Shown in pieces: positions 53,357-61,588 of a DNA stretch of 64,000 nucleotides. The position numbers and the translations under genes were made by a program. Origin of the DNA: Propionivibrio dicarboxylicus (GTDB lineage Bacteria; Pseudomonadota; Gammaproteobacteria; Burkholderiales; Rhodocyclaceae); the NCBI GenBank assembly GCA_945902805.1, contig CAMDMZ010000019.1, positions 1 to 64,000 of the forward strand, written 5' to 3'. Numbering within the stretch: position 1 is the first letter of the stretch; every line of letters starts with the position of its first letter. The notes beneath the pieces are model-generated. The model was given only the letters and a program-made list of their open reading frames with translations. It was not told the DNA's origin and made no database searches.

Positions 53357-56101
53357 TCAGGAGGCAGTATCCAGCAATTCGAGCAAACGATCGAAGCGAT
53401 AACTATCGACCAGATCAAGAATCTGGTGGCTGAGATCGGCGTGCGTCAGCGCCAGCTCGGCCGCAATCCCGCGAATGGTTTCCGCATCGAGCGCGGTGGC
53501 CGCTTCGCGCAGTTGATGAAAAGTCGGTGCTGGCAGGACGGCGAAGCTGACCAGATTTCCCGTCGCCGCCAGAATTGGTTCCTCGCGCTCGAAGCGCACC
53601 CCGAGATAACGTTCCATCATCTCAAATAGACGGTTTTCTTCCAGAGGCTTGGTCAGCACATCGTCGCAACCGGCGTCCAGAATTTCCTGCTTTTCCTCTT
53701 CAAAGGCCGAGGCGGTAAAGGCCACGATAGGCACGCGTCCGCCTTCCGTCATGGCACGAATGGCGCGAGTCGCCTCCATGCCGTCCATCACCGGCATACG
53801 CATATCCATCCAGATGAAATGCGGTTGCCACTTCTGGAATTGGTCAATCGCAACGCGCCCATCACCAGCAACACGGACCTCAAAGCCGACATCCGCCAGG
53901 ATCATTCTGAGCAGTTCCTGGTTGACCGGCTCGTCTTCGGCGACCAGGACACGATAGATCGGCTGTCCGGCACTGAGGCGCTGCACCCGTCCCTGGGCGA
54001 CCGCTTCCGGCAGTGCGCCGGCCCGCTTCACCGGCAATCGGAGGCGGAACGTGGAACCCTCACCGGGGGTACTTTCCGCCGAAAGATCACCACCCAGCAA
54101 ACGCGCGTATTCGCGGCTGATCGCCAAGCCGAGACCGGTCCCCTCGCCTTGCTGGATACCGGCATCGGTTTGGTAAAACGGCGCAAAGATGCGTTCGAGC
54201 TCACGCCCGGAGATCCCCAGGCCGCTATCGCGCACGGTGATGTCGAGCATGACATCCGCTCTACCTTCATGGCCGGAACCTGGCGTGATAACCCGTGCGG
54301 CGGCGGCAAGCACGATCTCACCTTGACGCGAAAACTTGATGGCATTGGAGAGCAGATTGAGGAGAATCTGCCGTAGTTTGCTGATGTCGCTTTCAATGTG
54401 CGGTGGCAGATCGGCCGCCATTTCGAGGCGCAAGACAAGATTCTTGGCCTGCGCCCGCAGCACCATCGAATCAACGATATTGTCCAGCAGATCGGGCAGA
54501 TCGAGCGCGGTCAAAGATACACTAAGGCGCCCGGCTTCAATTCGCGAAATTTCCAGAATGTCGTTGATCAGCGCCAGCAAATGCTGGCCGCTGCGATTGA
54601 TCGTGGCGAGGTTTTTCAGTTCGTCCGCCGGAATACGCGCATCGCGTTCCATGACCTGGGCGAAACCGAGAATCGCATTGAGCGGGGTGCGCAACTCGTG
54701 CGACATGTTGGCCAGGAATACGCTCTTGGCGCGGTTCGCCTGTTCCGCCACCATCTTGGCCTTCAGCATCGTGGCTGCGGCTTCCTTTTGCGCCGTAATG
54801 TCGCTGACCGTGGCCAGAATGGCCGGCTGACCGGCGTAGTCGAAGCGGGTCAGGTAAATCCCGACATCAAACGTGCTGCCGTCCTTCGGCCGCCGCGCTT
54901 TCCATTCAAACGACTGGTCATCGCCGCGCGCCGCCGCCTGCCAACGCCCTGCCAGCAGCGCGCTATCAAACTCGCGTGCCGAGTAGTCGTGGTCAATCCG
55001 GTAGCGCGTAACCTCGTCCGGATTCACGCCAAACAATTCATGCATCTTGCGGTTGGTACGCAGGATGGTGCCATCGAGCTGGTGCACAATGATCGCGTCA
55101 TGCACATGATCGAGTGCGCCTTCCACATTGCGCGCCGCCTCGAGTTCTCGCTGGTGACCCTGCATCTGACCAAACATCAATGTGCCCAAACCAAGCAAGA
55201 CCACCAGGGCAACGCCGCTCGCCATGGTCAGCGTCAGTCGCCATTCGCTGAAATAATCATCCTGTGCCCGGCCAGCAAATACCGCGAAGGGATGGCCAGC
55301 CACACGTTTGAAGACGTACAAGCGCTCGATCTGATCAACCTGTGCGATAACTTTCATGCTGCCGCTGGTGGAACCGGCCTCAAGCAAATTGCGCACGGGG
55401 TTACCAGGCTTCAATGGCGCGTTCAGGATCTCATTCTTCTCCGGCCAGCGCGCAATCAGGGCGCCATCTTCGGTCCGCCGCCAAACCACCGTACCTTGTG
55501 GTCCGAGTTCGATACTGGAAAACAGCTTGACGAAGTAGGACAGATCCAGCGACGCAAACGCCAGGCCGCGCATCTGGCCGTTGGCGTCGGGAATCGCTTT
55601 GGCAATGACCAGTGCGGGCTGCTTGGTGACCTTACCGATCAATACCTCCGAGTAGCAGAAAGGCGTGCCCGGGTTTTGTTTGAGGCAGGTGAAATAGCTG
55701 CGATCCGCCACCGAGTGGGACGGGCTACGCGGGCCGGAGCTGTAGAGATATTGCCCCTCGGCATCGTAGATGCGATAACTGGCTAACTCGGGGAAGATCC
55801 GCGCCTGGGCATCCAGCCGCCGCGTGATTTCGGCAACAAAGCGTTCGCTGTTCTGTTGCAGCAAGGCCTCGGCCGGCATCGAGGCGATGGTTTCCGTCAA
55901 GTCCGATTCCAGGCGGTTCAACGTCGCATCGAGGCGCGCCTCGATGCTGGACACGGTGTTGAGCAAACTGCCTGCCACCGAGCGCTCGGTTTGCTGGCGA
56001 CTCTGCCAGAAGAAATAGCCAATCAGGAAAGCGGTGGCCAGCACCGCACTGAGAAATACCAGCAAATACTGCCGGAGCAGTTGCTTGTGGTCTGTATTCA
56101 T
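53357..56101 (-). CDS. dCACHE-PAS hybrid histidine kinase with REC
   Basis: This protein has 914 residues. TM helices at about 15-32 and 290-312 bracket a periplasmic dCACHE sensor. PAS follows (HVHDAIIVHQLDGTILRTN), then HisKA (FLANMSHELRTPLNAILGFAQ), HATPase (NLLSNAIKFSRQG, DSGLGISGRE, GEGTGLGLAIS) and REC (VLVAEDEPVNQ, FIWMDMRMPVMDG). It ends in a helical C-terminal tail of about 80 residues. A dispersed-repeat copy encodes AVLPAPTF in the linker after REC. It is the last gene of the six-gene operon and overlaps the upstream kinase by 4 nt. The tail looks like a degenerate HPt, but no phosphorylatable His context is clear. Confidence 0.92.
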   Translation of the reverse strand: MNTDHKQLLRQYLLVFLSAVLATAFLIGYFFWQSRQQTERSVAGSLLNTVSSIEARLDATLNRLESDLTETIASMPAEALLQQNSERFVAEITRRLDAQARIFPELASYRIYDAEGQYLYSSGPRSPSHSVADRSYFTCLKQNPGTPFCYSEVLIGKVTKQPALVIAKAIPDANGQMRGLAFASLDLSYFVKLFSSIELGPQGTVVWRRTEDGALIARWPEKNEILNAPLKPGNPVRNLLEAGSTSGSMKVIAQVDQIERLYVFKRVAGHPFAVFAGRAQDDYFSEWRLTLTMASGVALVVLLGLGTLMFGQMQGHQRELEAARNVEGALDHVHDAIIVHQLDGTILRTNRKMHELFGVNPDEVTRYRIDHDYSAREFDSALLAGRWQAAARGDDQSFEWKARRPKDGSTFDVGIYLTRFDYAGQPAILATVSDITAQKEAAATMLKAKMVAEQANRAKSVFLANMSHELRTPLNAILGFAQVMERDARIPADELKNLATINRSGQHLLALINDILEISRIEAGRLSVSLTALDLPDLLDNIVDSMVLRAQAKNLVLRLEMAADLPPHIESDISKLRQILLNLLSNAIKFSRQGEIVLAAAARVITPGSGHEGRADVMLDITVRDSGLGISGRELERIFAPFYQTDAGIQQGEGTGLGLAISREYARLLGGDLSAESTPGEGSTFRLRLPVKRAGALPEAVAQGRVQRLSAGQPIYRVLVAEDEPVNQELLRMILADVGFEVRVAGDGRVAIDQFQKWQPHFIWMDMRMPVMDGMEATRAIRAMTEGGRVPIVAFTASAFEEEKQEILDAGCDDVLTKPLEENRLFEMMERYLGVRFEREEPILAATGNLVSFAVLPAPTFHQLREAATALDAETIRGIAAELALTHADLSHQILDLVDSYRFDRLLELLDTAS
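53519..53542 (+). repeat. 24-bp dispersed repeat, copy 10 (in hybrid kinase gene)
   Basis: AAAAGTCGGTGCTGG then CAGGACGGC (one mismatch), antisense to the gene. The gene reads it as AVLPAPTF in a linker. Confidence 0.9.
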
Positions 56102-58086
56102 GAATCGATTCCTGCCTGCGTAGCCGGCGTCGGTAATCCGGTCGGTAGAGCTTCAAGCAGCGCACGCAGTTGGTCGAATTGGTATTCCTCGACCAGCGCG
56201 GCGATGGTGCTTGCTTGCTGTGGGAAATCCGGCTGCAAGCGCTCGACGAGGGCCAAGGTCGCGTCTTTGTCCAGATCGATGGCCGCGTGAATCAGCTCGG
56301 CGCGCACGGCGGCCGGCAGAGCGCTCAGATCGGCGTTTGCATGGTGCTCTTCTGGCGTCGGCAGATTGGCGTAGTCGTAGCGCAAATGGAGGTATTTGGC
56401 GATCATCTCGAATAGTGGCTCGACCTCGACCGGCTTGCGCACGAATTCATTGCAACCGGCGGCAAAAATATCGCTGCGATCGCTCTCCATCGCCGACGCG
56501 GTCAAGGCGATGATGGGCAGCGTGGCGCCGTTGGCAAGGCTGCGAATGGCGCGTGTGGTCTGGTAACCATCCATCACCGGCATGCGCATGTCCATCAGGA
56601 TCAATTGCGGCTGCCAGGTCTGAAACAGGTCGAGCGTCTGATGTCCATCACTGGCAATACGCACCTTGAAACCGGCCTGTGTCAGCAGTTGGAAAATCAC
56701 CTGCTGGTTGTCCGGGTGATCTTCGGCGACCAGAATGCGCGGCGCGGCCTGACCAGCCGACAGCCCCAGCACGCGGCCATGAACGGAGGTCTGATGGGCC
56801 AAAAAAGTCGGTGCTAGCGGGACGGCGAAACTGAAGGTACTGCCCTGCCCCGGCACACTGCGCACGCTCAACTCGCCGCCCATGAGTCGAATGAATTCGT
56901 GGCTGATGGTCAAACCGAGGCCGGTTCCTTCACCCGCCGCGATACCGATTTTGGTCTGATAGAAGGGCTGAAAAATGCTCGCCTGTTCGTTGGCTTCGAT
57001 GCCGACTCCGGTATCGATCACCTCGAAACGAATCTGGTCCGCCGGCAGCGCCGTGACGCTCAGGCGAATCTGGCCGTGCTGGGTAAACTTGACGGCGTTG
57101 CCCAGCAGATTGATCAAGACCTGACGTAACCGGTGCGCATCGCCCAGCACATACGCCGGCAACTCGCCGTGACGCTCGACGCTCAAATCAAGATCCTTGG
57201 CCTCGGCACGGACGCGGATCATTTCCTCGACTTCGCTCAACGCCGCCGCCAGATCGAAGGGCACATTCTGCACGGCGGTCTGGCCGGCTTCGATGCGTGA
57301 GATTTCGAGCACGTCGTTGATCAAGGAAAGCAAATGATCGCCAGCCCGGTTGATGGTGGCGATGTTCTTGCGCTCATCCTCGGGAATGCGTTCGTCGCGG
57401 GTCAAGATCTGGGCGAATCCCAGAATGGCGTTCAAGGGCGTGCGTAACTCGTGCGACATATTGGAAAGAAACACGCTTTTGGCCCGGTTGGCGGCTTCGG
57501 CATGCACTTTGGCAATGGTCAGGGCAACCGTCCGTTCAGCCACCAGCGATTCAAGATGGTCGCGATAGCTCGCTAGTTCGATCAGCGCCTGATGCGTGCG
57601 CAGCGCCGCAAACACGGAGACGAAAATCTTGTCGGCGGTCAGTTCCGATTTGAGCCGGTAGCCGTCAATGGCGTAGTCCGTCACCACCTTGCGCTGCGGG
57701 GCGTAGCCCGGCTGGCCGGTGACCAGCACAATCTGCACGCTGCGGTTGCCGCGCTCCTGGCGGATATGACGCACCAGATCGAGCCCGGCCTGTTCGCTTT
57801 CCATGACCACATCGAGCAGGATCAACGCGATGTCGGGGTGTGCGTCAAGGCAGGCTTTTGCTTCCGTGGCGGAGTGCGCATCGATGAGTTGCAAGCGCCG
57901 ACCCTGCACGTCGACATCCTGCAGGGCCATACGCAGCACGGCATGAATGTCGGGTTCGTCATCCACCAGCATGACCTTCCAGACCAAGGCCGGTGTAGCC
58001 GGTGTAGCAGATGTGGCCGATTCGACCGCTGCTGGTTCTGAGGCGAACAGGTCGGAAAAGCTATCGGAAGTCTCAGTTGGGTTCAT
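56098..58086 (-). CDS. REC-histidine kinase-REC hybrid
   Basis: This 662-residue protein has no membrane helix. The N-terminal receiver (about 35-165) has MLVDDEPDIHAVLRMAL, LILLDVVM and the DUF3369-like LVTGQPGYAPQRKVVTDYAI. Then come HisKA (FLSNMSHELRTPLNAILGFAQ), HATPase (NLLGNAVKFTQHG, DTGVGIEANE, GEGTGLGLTIS) and a second REC (ILVAEDHPDNQ, LILMDMRMPVMDG). The receiver-first order suggests it sits within a phosphorelay and is modulated by another kinase. The dispersed-repeat copy 11 codes AVPLAPTF at the HATPase-REC junction. It overlaps its upstream and downstream neighbours by 4 nt each. Confidence 0.92.
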   Translation of the reverse strand: MNPTETSDSFSDLFASEPAAVESATSATPATPALVWKVMLVDDEPDIHAVLRMALQDVDVQGRRLQLIDAHSATEAKACLDAHPDIALILLDVVMESEQAGLDLVRHIRQERGNRSVQIVLVTGQPGYAPQRKVVTDYAIDGYRLKSELTADKIFVSVFAALRTHQALIELASYRDHLESLVAERTVALTIAKVHAEAANRAKSVFLSNMSHELRTPLNAILGFAQILTRDERIPEDERKNIATINRAGDHLLSLINDVLEISRIEAGQTAVQNVPFDLAAALSEVEEMIRVRAEAKDLDLSVERHGELPAYVLGDAHRLRQVLINLLGNAVKFTQHGQIRLSVTALPADQIRFEVIDTGVGIEANEQASIFQPFYQTKIGIAAGEGTGLGLTISHEFIRLMGGELSVRSVPGQGSTFSFAVPLAPTFLAHQTSVHGRVLGLSAGQAAPRILVAEDHPDNQQVIFQLLTQAGFKVRIASDGHQTLDLFQTWQPQLILMDMRMPVMDGYQTTRAIRSLANGATLPIIALTASAMESDRSDIFAAGCNEFVRKPVEVEPLFEMIAKYLHLRYDYANLPTPEEHHANADLSALPAAVRAELIHAAIDLDKDATLALVERLQPDFPQQASTIAALVEEYQFDQLRALLEALPTGLPTPATQAGIDS
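56803..56826 (+). repeat. 24-bp dispersed repeat, copy 11 (in hybrid kinase gene)
   Basis: AAAAGTCGGTGCTAG then CGGGACGGC (one mismatch), antisense to the gene. The gene reads it as AVPLAPTF just before REC. Confidence 0.9.
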
Positions 58087-59852
58087 AGCGGAATCTCAAT
58101 CTGGAAGCGCACGCCACTACCGGTAGCGGGCTGGCTCTCACACTGAATCTGGCCACCGAGGCGCTGGGTCACCAGGTTATAGACCAGATACATGCCCAGC
58201 CCCATGCCATGTTGCATGTCCGTGGTGAAGAAGGGATCGAACACGCGCGCCAGCGTCTCCGGCGTCATGCCGACTCCGTCATCCTGATAAACGACACGCA
58301 GCCACGGTGCTTCTACCTTGACTTGAATCTCGATGGCACCCTGATCGCGGCCCTTGTAACCGTGCTTGAGCGAGTTGTTGATCAGATTGGTGAAGATGCT
58401 CACCCAGTCACCAGGCAGACTGTTGATTTCGAGCGCTGGATCGCACTCGATGCCCAGCACCACATGGCGACCGGACAAAGACGTGCCCAGACTATTCACC
58501 ACGTCATCGAGGCAATCCCTGAGTCGAAATACGCGCCGCACCTGTTCCTGGCCATTCACCGCCACTTGGCGGAAAGCATCGGTCAGGTGCCCAATCCGTT
58601 CAAGGTTGGTGCGGATCAGCGTCGCCGCTTCTTGCGCACGCTGCAGATAGGTGTCGAGATCGGACTGCGTCATGCGCCGCGCCGCGAACTGGCCGGCGAG
58701 TTGCCGCGACTGATCCTGCAAACTCGACGCGGCAGTCAGGCCCACGCCAAGCGGTGTATTGATTTCGTGCGCAACCCCGGCGACGACGATGCCGAGCGAC
58801 GCCATCTTTTCCGCTTCCAGCAAGCGCCGGCGATTGCGCGCGTTTTCGATCGCCAGCCCGCAAATACCGGTGATGGCCAAGGCCATGTTGAGATAGCGCT
58901 CGCGGTACTCGGGAAAGGCCAGGCGATCAACCGCAACGCGACCGAGCACCTCGTCACCATGCCCGATGCGCAACACAAAACCCTTGCCATCGACCGTCCA
59001 GGCATAGTCTTCGTCAAGCTCGCGCATGGTGGCCAGCATGGCCTCGGGAATCGGGTGATCGGCCGTAGCTACCGGAATCGGCACGCCGTTTTCCACGCGC
59101 AAGTAGTACAAGGCGGCCGGGGCGAAAAGCATGCGGAATAAATCTTCAATGGTCGCCACGGCGGCCGCTTCGTCTTGCGTCTGAGCCAGCCGCACCAGCA
59201 TGTCCATAGCGGCGACATGATCGGCCAATTCGCTGGCGTGACGCTGGTTGCGCTCCTTGCCCATCTTTTGCTCGTACGCTAAACGCCATTCCAGCACCAG
59301 TCGGGCCAGCCGCAAACGGGTGTGATCGAGCCCCACCGCGATCCGTCGTATCGGCAATTGGGCCGCCGCCTGCAAATCGGCGAGATGCGCGTTCGCCTGC
59401 GGATCGATACAGGTGTCGAGCAAGACGAGTTCTTTGGCGAAATCCTGAAAAAAATCGCCCGCTTGTTCCGGCACAAAACCGAGTGCTGCGAGCTTTTCGC
59501 GCCAATCCGCCAGCCAGGTCGGCGTCATCAGATAGGCACCGCCGGCGATTGCCTCATTTACCAGTTGCTCGCCAGCGACCAGATGAAAGCACTGTGCCAC
59601 GGGCACCAGCCGCGTCAGCGGAAAACCCGCCGGCGGTTCACTTAGGCCCTGCAGACAGGCACGCCCAAGCACCACCAACCGTGTACATTCGTCGGGCAAT
59701 AGGCCACGCAACTCGCCCCAATCAAGCGGCGGACGCCCGCACCGTGCCGGAAAGCCGGCCACCACGACGTCGTCCCAACCCTCCGCCGTCACGCCAGCAC
59801 CGACTTCTTGCAGGAAGTTATGGCAACTGAGCAGGCAGAGTTTTGCGGCCAT
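58083..59852 (-). CDS. Histidine kinase with DUF1638-like N-terminal sensor domain
   Basis: This protein has 589 residues and no membrane helix. The N-terminal ~170 residues (KLCLLSCHNFLQEV, AQCFHLVAGEQLVNEAIAGG, AYLMTPTWLADWREKLAALG) resemble DUF1638, a domain often encoded beside corrinoid methyltransferases. A GAF-like middle segment follows, then HisKA (SLGIVVAGVAHEINTPLGVGL) and HATPase (LINNSLKHGYKG, DDGVGMTPE, GMGLGMYLVYNL). The next two operon genes upstream encode a UroD-type methyltransferase and a corrinoid protein, so the sensor may read the state of the corrinoid system. That is inference. Copy 12 of the dispersed repeat codes EVGAGVTAE near the N-terminus. Confidence 0.8.
   Translation of the reverse strand: MAAKLCLLSCHNFLQEVGAGVTAEGWDDVVVAGFPARCGRPPLDWGELRGLLPDECTRLVVLGRACLQGLSEPPAGFPLTRLVPVAQCFHLVAGEQLVNEAIAGGAYLMTPTWLADWREKLAALGFVPEQAGDFFQDFAKELVLLDTCIDPQANAHLADLQAAAQLPIRRIAVGLDHTRLRLARLVLEWRLAYEQKMGKERNQRHASELADHVAAMDMLVRLAQTQDEAAAVATIEDLFRMLFAPAALYYLRVENGVPIPVATADHPIPEAMLATMRELDEDYAWTVDGKGFVLRIGHGDEVLGRVAVDRLAFPEYRERYLNMALAITGICGLAIENARNRRRLLEAEKMASLGIVVAGVAHEINTPLGVGLTAASSLQDQSRQLAGQFAARRMTQSDLDTYLQRAQEAATLIRTNLERIGHLTDAFRQVAVNGQEQVRRVFRLRDCLDDVVNSLGTSLSGRHVVLGIECDPALEINSLPGDWVSIFTNLINNSLKHGYKGRDQGAIEIQVKVEAPWLRVVYQDDGVGMTPETLARVFDPFFTTDMQHGMGLGMYLVYNLVTQRLGGQIQCESQPATGSGVRFQIEIPL
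59785..59808 (-). repeat. 24-bp dispersed repeat, copy 12 (in kinase gene)
   Basis: Reverse complement of the consensus on the plus strand (two to three mismatches), hence sense to the gene. Read as EVGAGVTA in an N-terminal loop. Confidence 0.8.
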
Positions 59853-59865
59853 GATTGGACTTAGT

Positions 59866-60939
59866 TCACGCCGTATCGGTCCAGCTATCTACCCAATCCA
59901 ATGGATACCTGCCCCACTTTTCGACCGCGTCGCCAATCGCCAAAAGGACCTCTTCAGGCACCTGCCAGGGGATCTCGCCATGATTATCGGCGAGCAGGAA
60001 GCCACCGCCACGACCCGCTTGGGCAATCGCACGCTTGACATGCGCTTCAGCGTCCCGAGGTGTCCAGCGCCGCATTTCGATGCCATTGAGATTGCCTAGC
60101 AGACTGACGCGCTTGGCGGCAGCCGCTTTCAACTCACCCAGATCCTCGAGCATGCTGACCCCCACCACGGCAGTGCCGGTATCGGCGATATCGGCGACGA
60201 TCGGCAGACACCGCCCGGAAGCCATGTGCGTGGCGGTTGGTCCCTTGATCTGGCCAATCGCGCGCTTCGCCACCTGCTGCCCGGTAGTCAGGTATAGCTC
60301 GCGCGGAATATTGGTGGTCGATGAGAGTGGATCGAAGTAGCAAATGGCAGTAGCACCCGCCGCCAGTTGCGCATTGGCCCATTCGACAGTAAAGCCGATA
60401 TTCAGATCCATCAGGCGCTCGAAACGTGCCGGCTGTTCGTAGATCAGTTCGATATATTTATCGAAGCCCATCTGCATCACTGGCAAGGAAAATGGCGAGA
60501 TGGCAACGGCAATAATGGGCACCGTATCGCCGACCCGCTCCTTCAACTGGCGGATGGTTTCCAGCACGCGCTGCAAGCAAGGTGACTCCATGACGCGCGG
60601 CGCCTGCAGGGTATCTATATCCTCGGGACAGGTGATGACCGGTGGCCCGCACAGCGGCGGACCATCGGGCAGGAAGAGTGTGCTGCCACCCCAGGCTTCA
60701 GTTTCGATCGAGGCATAGAAAAACGGGTAGAGGCAATCGCCACGATATTTCTGCAACAACCGCATCTGCCCGGCGACGACATTTTCGGCACGCGAGAAAT
60801 ACTCCTCGATCGACAGCCCTAGTTCCTTGGCGCCATGCATGGTGGTCAGCAGGAACAGCGGTACACGGTCAGGTTCTTGCTGGCCGAGGGTGGTCAGCGT
60901 GCGTTGCATGGAGGTCATGCTTGGAGACATGGCGTTCAT
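59866..60939 (-). CDS. UroD/MtaA-type methylcobamide methyltransferase-like protein
   Basis: This 357-residue protein has the uroporphyrinogen decarboxylase fold: QEPDRVPLFL, MQMGFDKYIELIYEQPARFERLMDL, LLGNLNGIEM and ADNHGEIPWQVPEEVLLAI. The true HemE signatures are missing, so it belongs with the MtaA/MtbA/CmuA group, which moves methyl groups between corrinoid proteins and thiols. The zinc motif region reads HMASGRCL (H-x5-C) instead of the canonical H-x-C, so catalysis may differ. It overlaps the corrinoid protein gene by 4 nt and precedes the DUF1638-type kinase by 13 nt. Methyl donor unknown. Confidence 0.8.
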   Translation of the reverse strand: MNAMSPSMTSMQRTLTTLGQQEPDRVPLFLLTTMHGAKELGLSIEEYFSRAENVVAGQMRLLQKYRGDCLYPFFYASIETEAWGGSTLFLPDGPPLCGPPVITCPEDIDTLQAPRVMESPCLQRVLETIRQLKERVGDTVPIIAVAISPFSLPVMQMGFDKYIELIYEQPARFERLMDLNIGFTVEWANAQLAAGATAICYFDPLSSTTNIPRELYLTTGQQVAKRAIGQIKGPTATHMASGRCLPIVADIADTGTAVVGVSMLEDLGELKAAAAKRVSLLGNLNGIEMRRWTPRDAEAHVKRAIAQAGRGGGFLLADNHGEIPWQVPEEVLLAIGDAVEKWGRYPLDWVDSWTDTA

Positions 60940-61568
60940 TGCAGTTCTCCCATCCAGCCTTCGACAATACTGACGGCTTCGGCGGCGCTGCTGCCCATGG
61001 CATCGGCACCGACCTCACGCCACATCTGCTCATCGAACAAGAATGGCGCCCCGCCGACGAGCACCTTGACCGGCGCCCCGACGGCCTTCAGTTTGGCGCA
61101 AACGTCGCGCACCTTCAGCGCCGAGGGCAGGATCAGCACCGAAATCATCAGCACACGCAGCTTGTCGGCCAACACGCGCTCCACCAGTTCATCGACATCC
61201 ATGCGGCCGTAGTCAAACAACTCGAAGCCACTGGCACGCATCACCGAATAGACGATGCGCTTGCCGAGCATGTGGTAATCGCTGAGCACCACAATCGCCG
61301 AACGCGGCTGGTGTTTGCGATCCGGATCGCTCGGCGGCAAAACACGCTCGACCAACTCTTCGCAGAAGCGGCCACTCATATAAACCTGCGACAGCGCCAC
61401 CGTGCCGTCATGCCAAGCCTGGCCGACCCGAACCAGCGTCGGCACCACCAGACGTTCCACAACCTGAATCGGCGTGTTTTCCTTGAGTGCCTCGCGAAAC
61501 AGGGCGTCGGCGCGAAGTTTGTCCAATGACTCCAGCGCTTCCTGGAATTGTGCGATCTGTTGATCCAT
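60936..61568 (-). CDS. Corrinoid (B12-binding) protein, MtaC/MttC type
   Basis: This protein has 210 residues. An N-terminal helical cap (about 1-85, with VPTLVRVGQAWHDGTVALSQVYMSGR) precedes a B12-binding Rossmann domain. The base-off/His-on motif is DYHMLG (DxHxxG), followed by ISVLIL (SxL) and LVGGAPF (GG). All three cobalamin contacts are present. Such proteins carry the methyl group in methylamine or methanol metabolism. No MtaB/MttB substrate methyltransferase is encoded here. In this operon it sits between a REC-GGDEF-EAL regulator and a UroD-type enzyme, so a sensory use is possible. Confidence 0.9.
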   Translation of the reverse strand: MDQQIAQFQEALESLDKLRADALFREALKENTPIQVVERLVVPTLVRVGQAWHDGTVALSQVYMSGRFCEELVERVLPPSDPDRKHQPRSAIVVLSDYHMLGKRIVYSVMRASGFELFDYGRMDVDELVERVLADKLRVLMISVLILPSALKVRDVCAKLKAVGAPVKVLVGGAPFLFDEQMWREVGADAMGSSAAEAVSIVEGWMGELQ

Positions 61569-61588
61569 GGTCGATTACCTCGGGAGAA

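Noticed and set aside
51721..53433. Long plus-strand open frame of 570 codons
   Set aside because: It is antisense to the acyl-CoA ligase, has no family motifs and is His/Arg/Gln-rich, as high-GC shadow frames are.
54398..55786. Plus-strand open frame of 462 codons
   Set aside because: It is antisense to the dCACHE hybrid kinase, whose domain motifs are all in the minus-strand frame.
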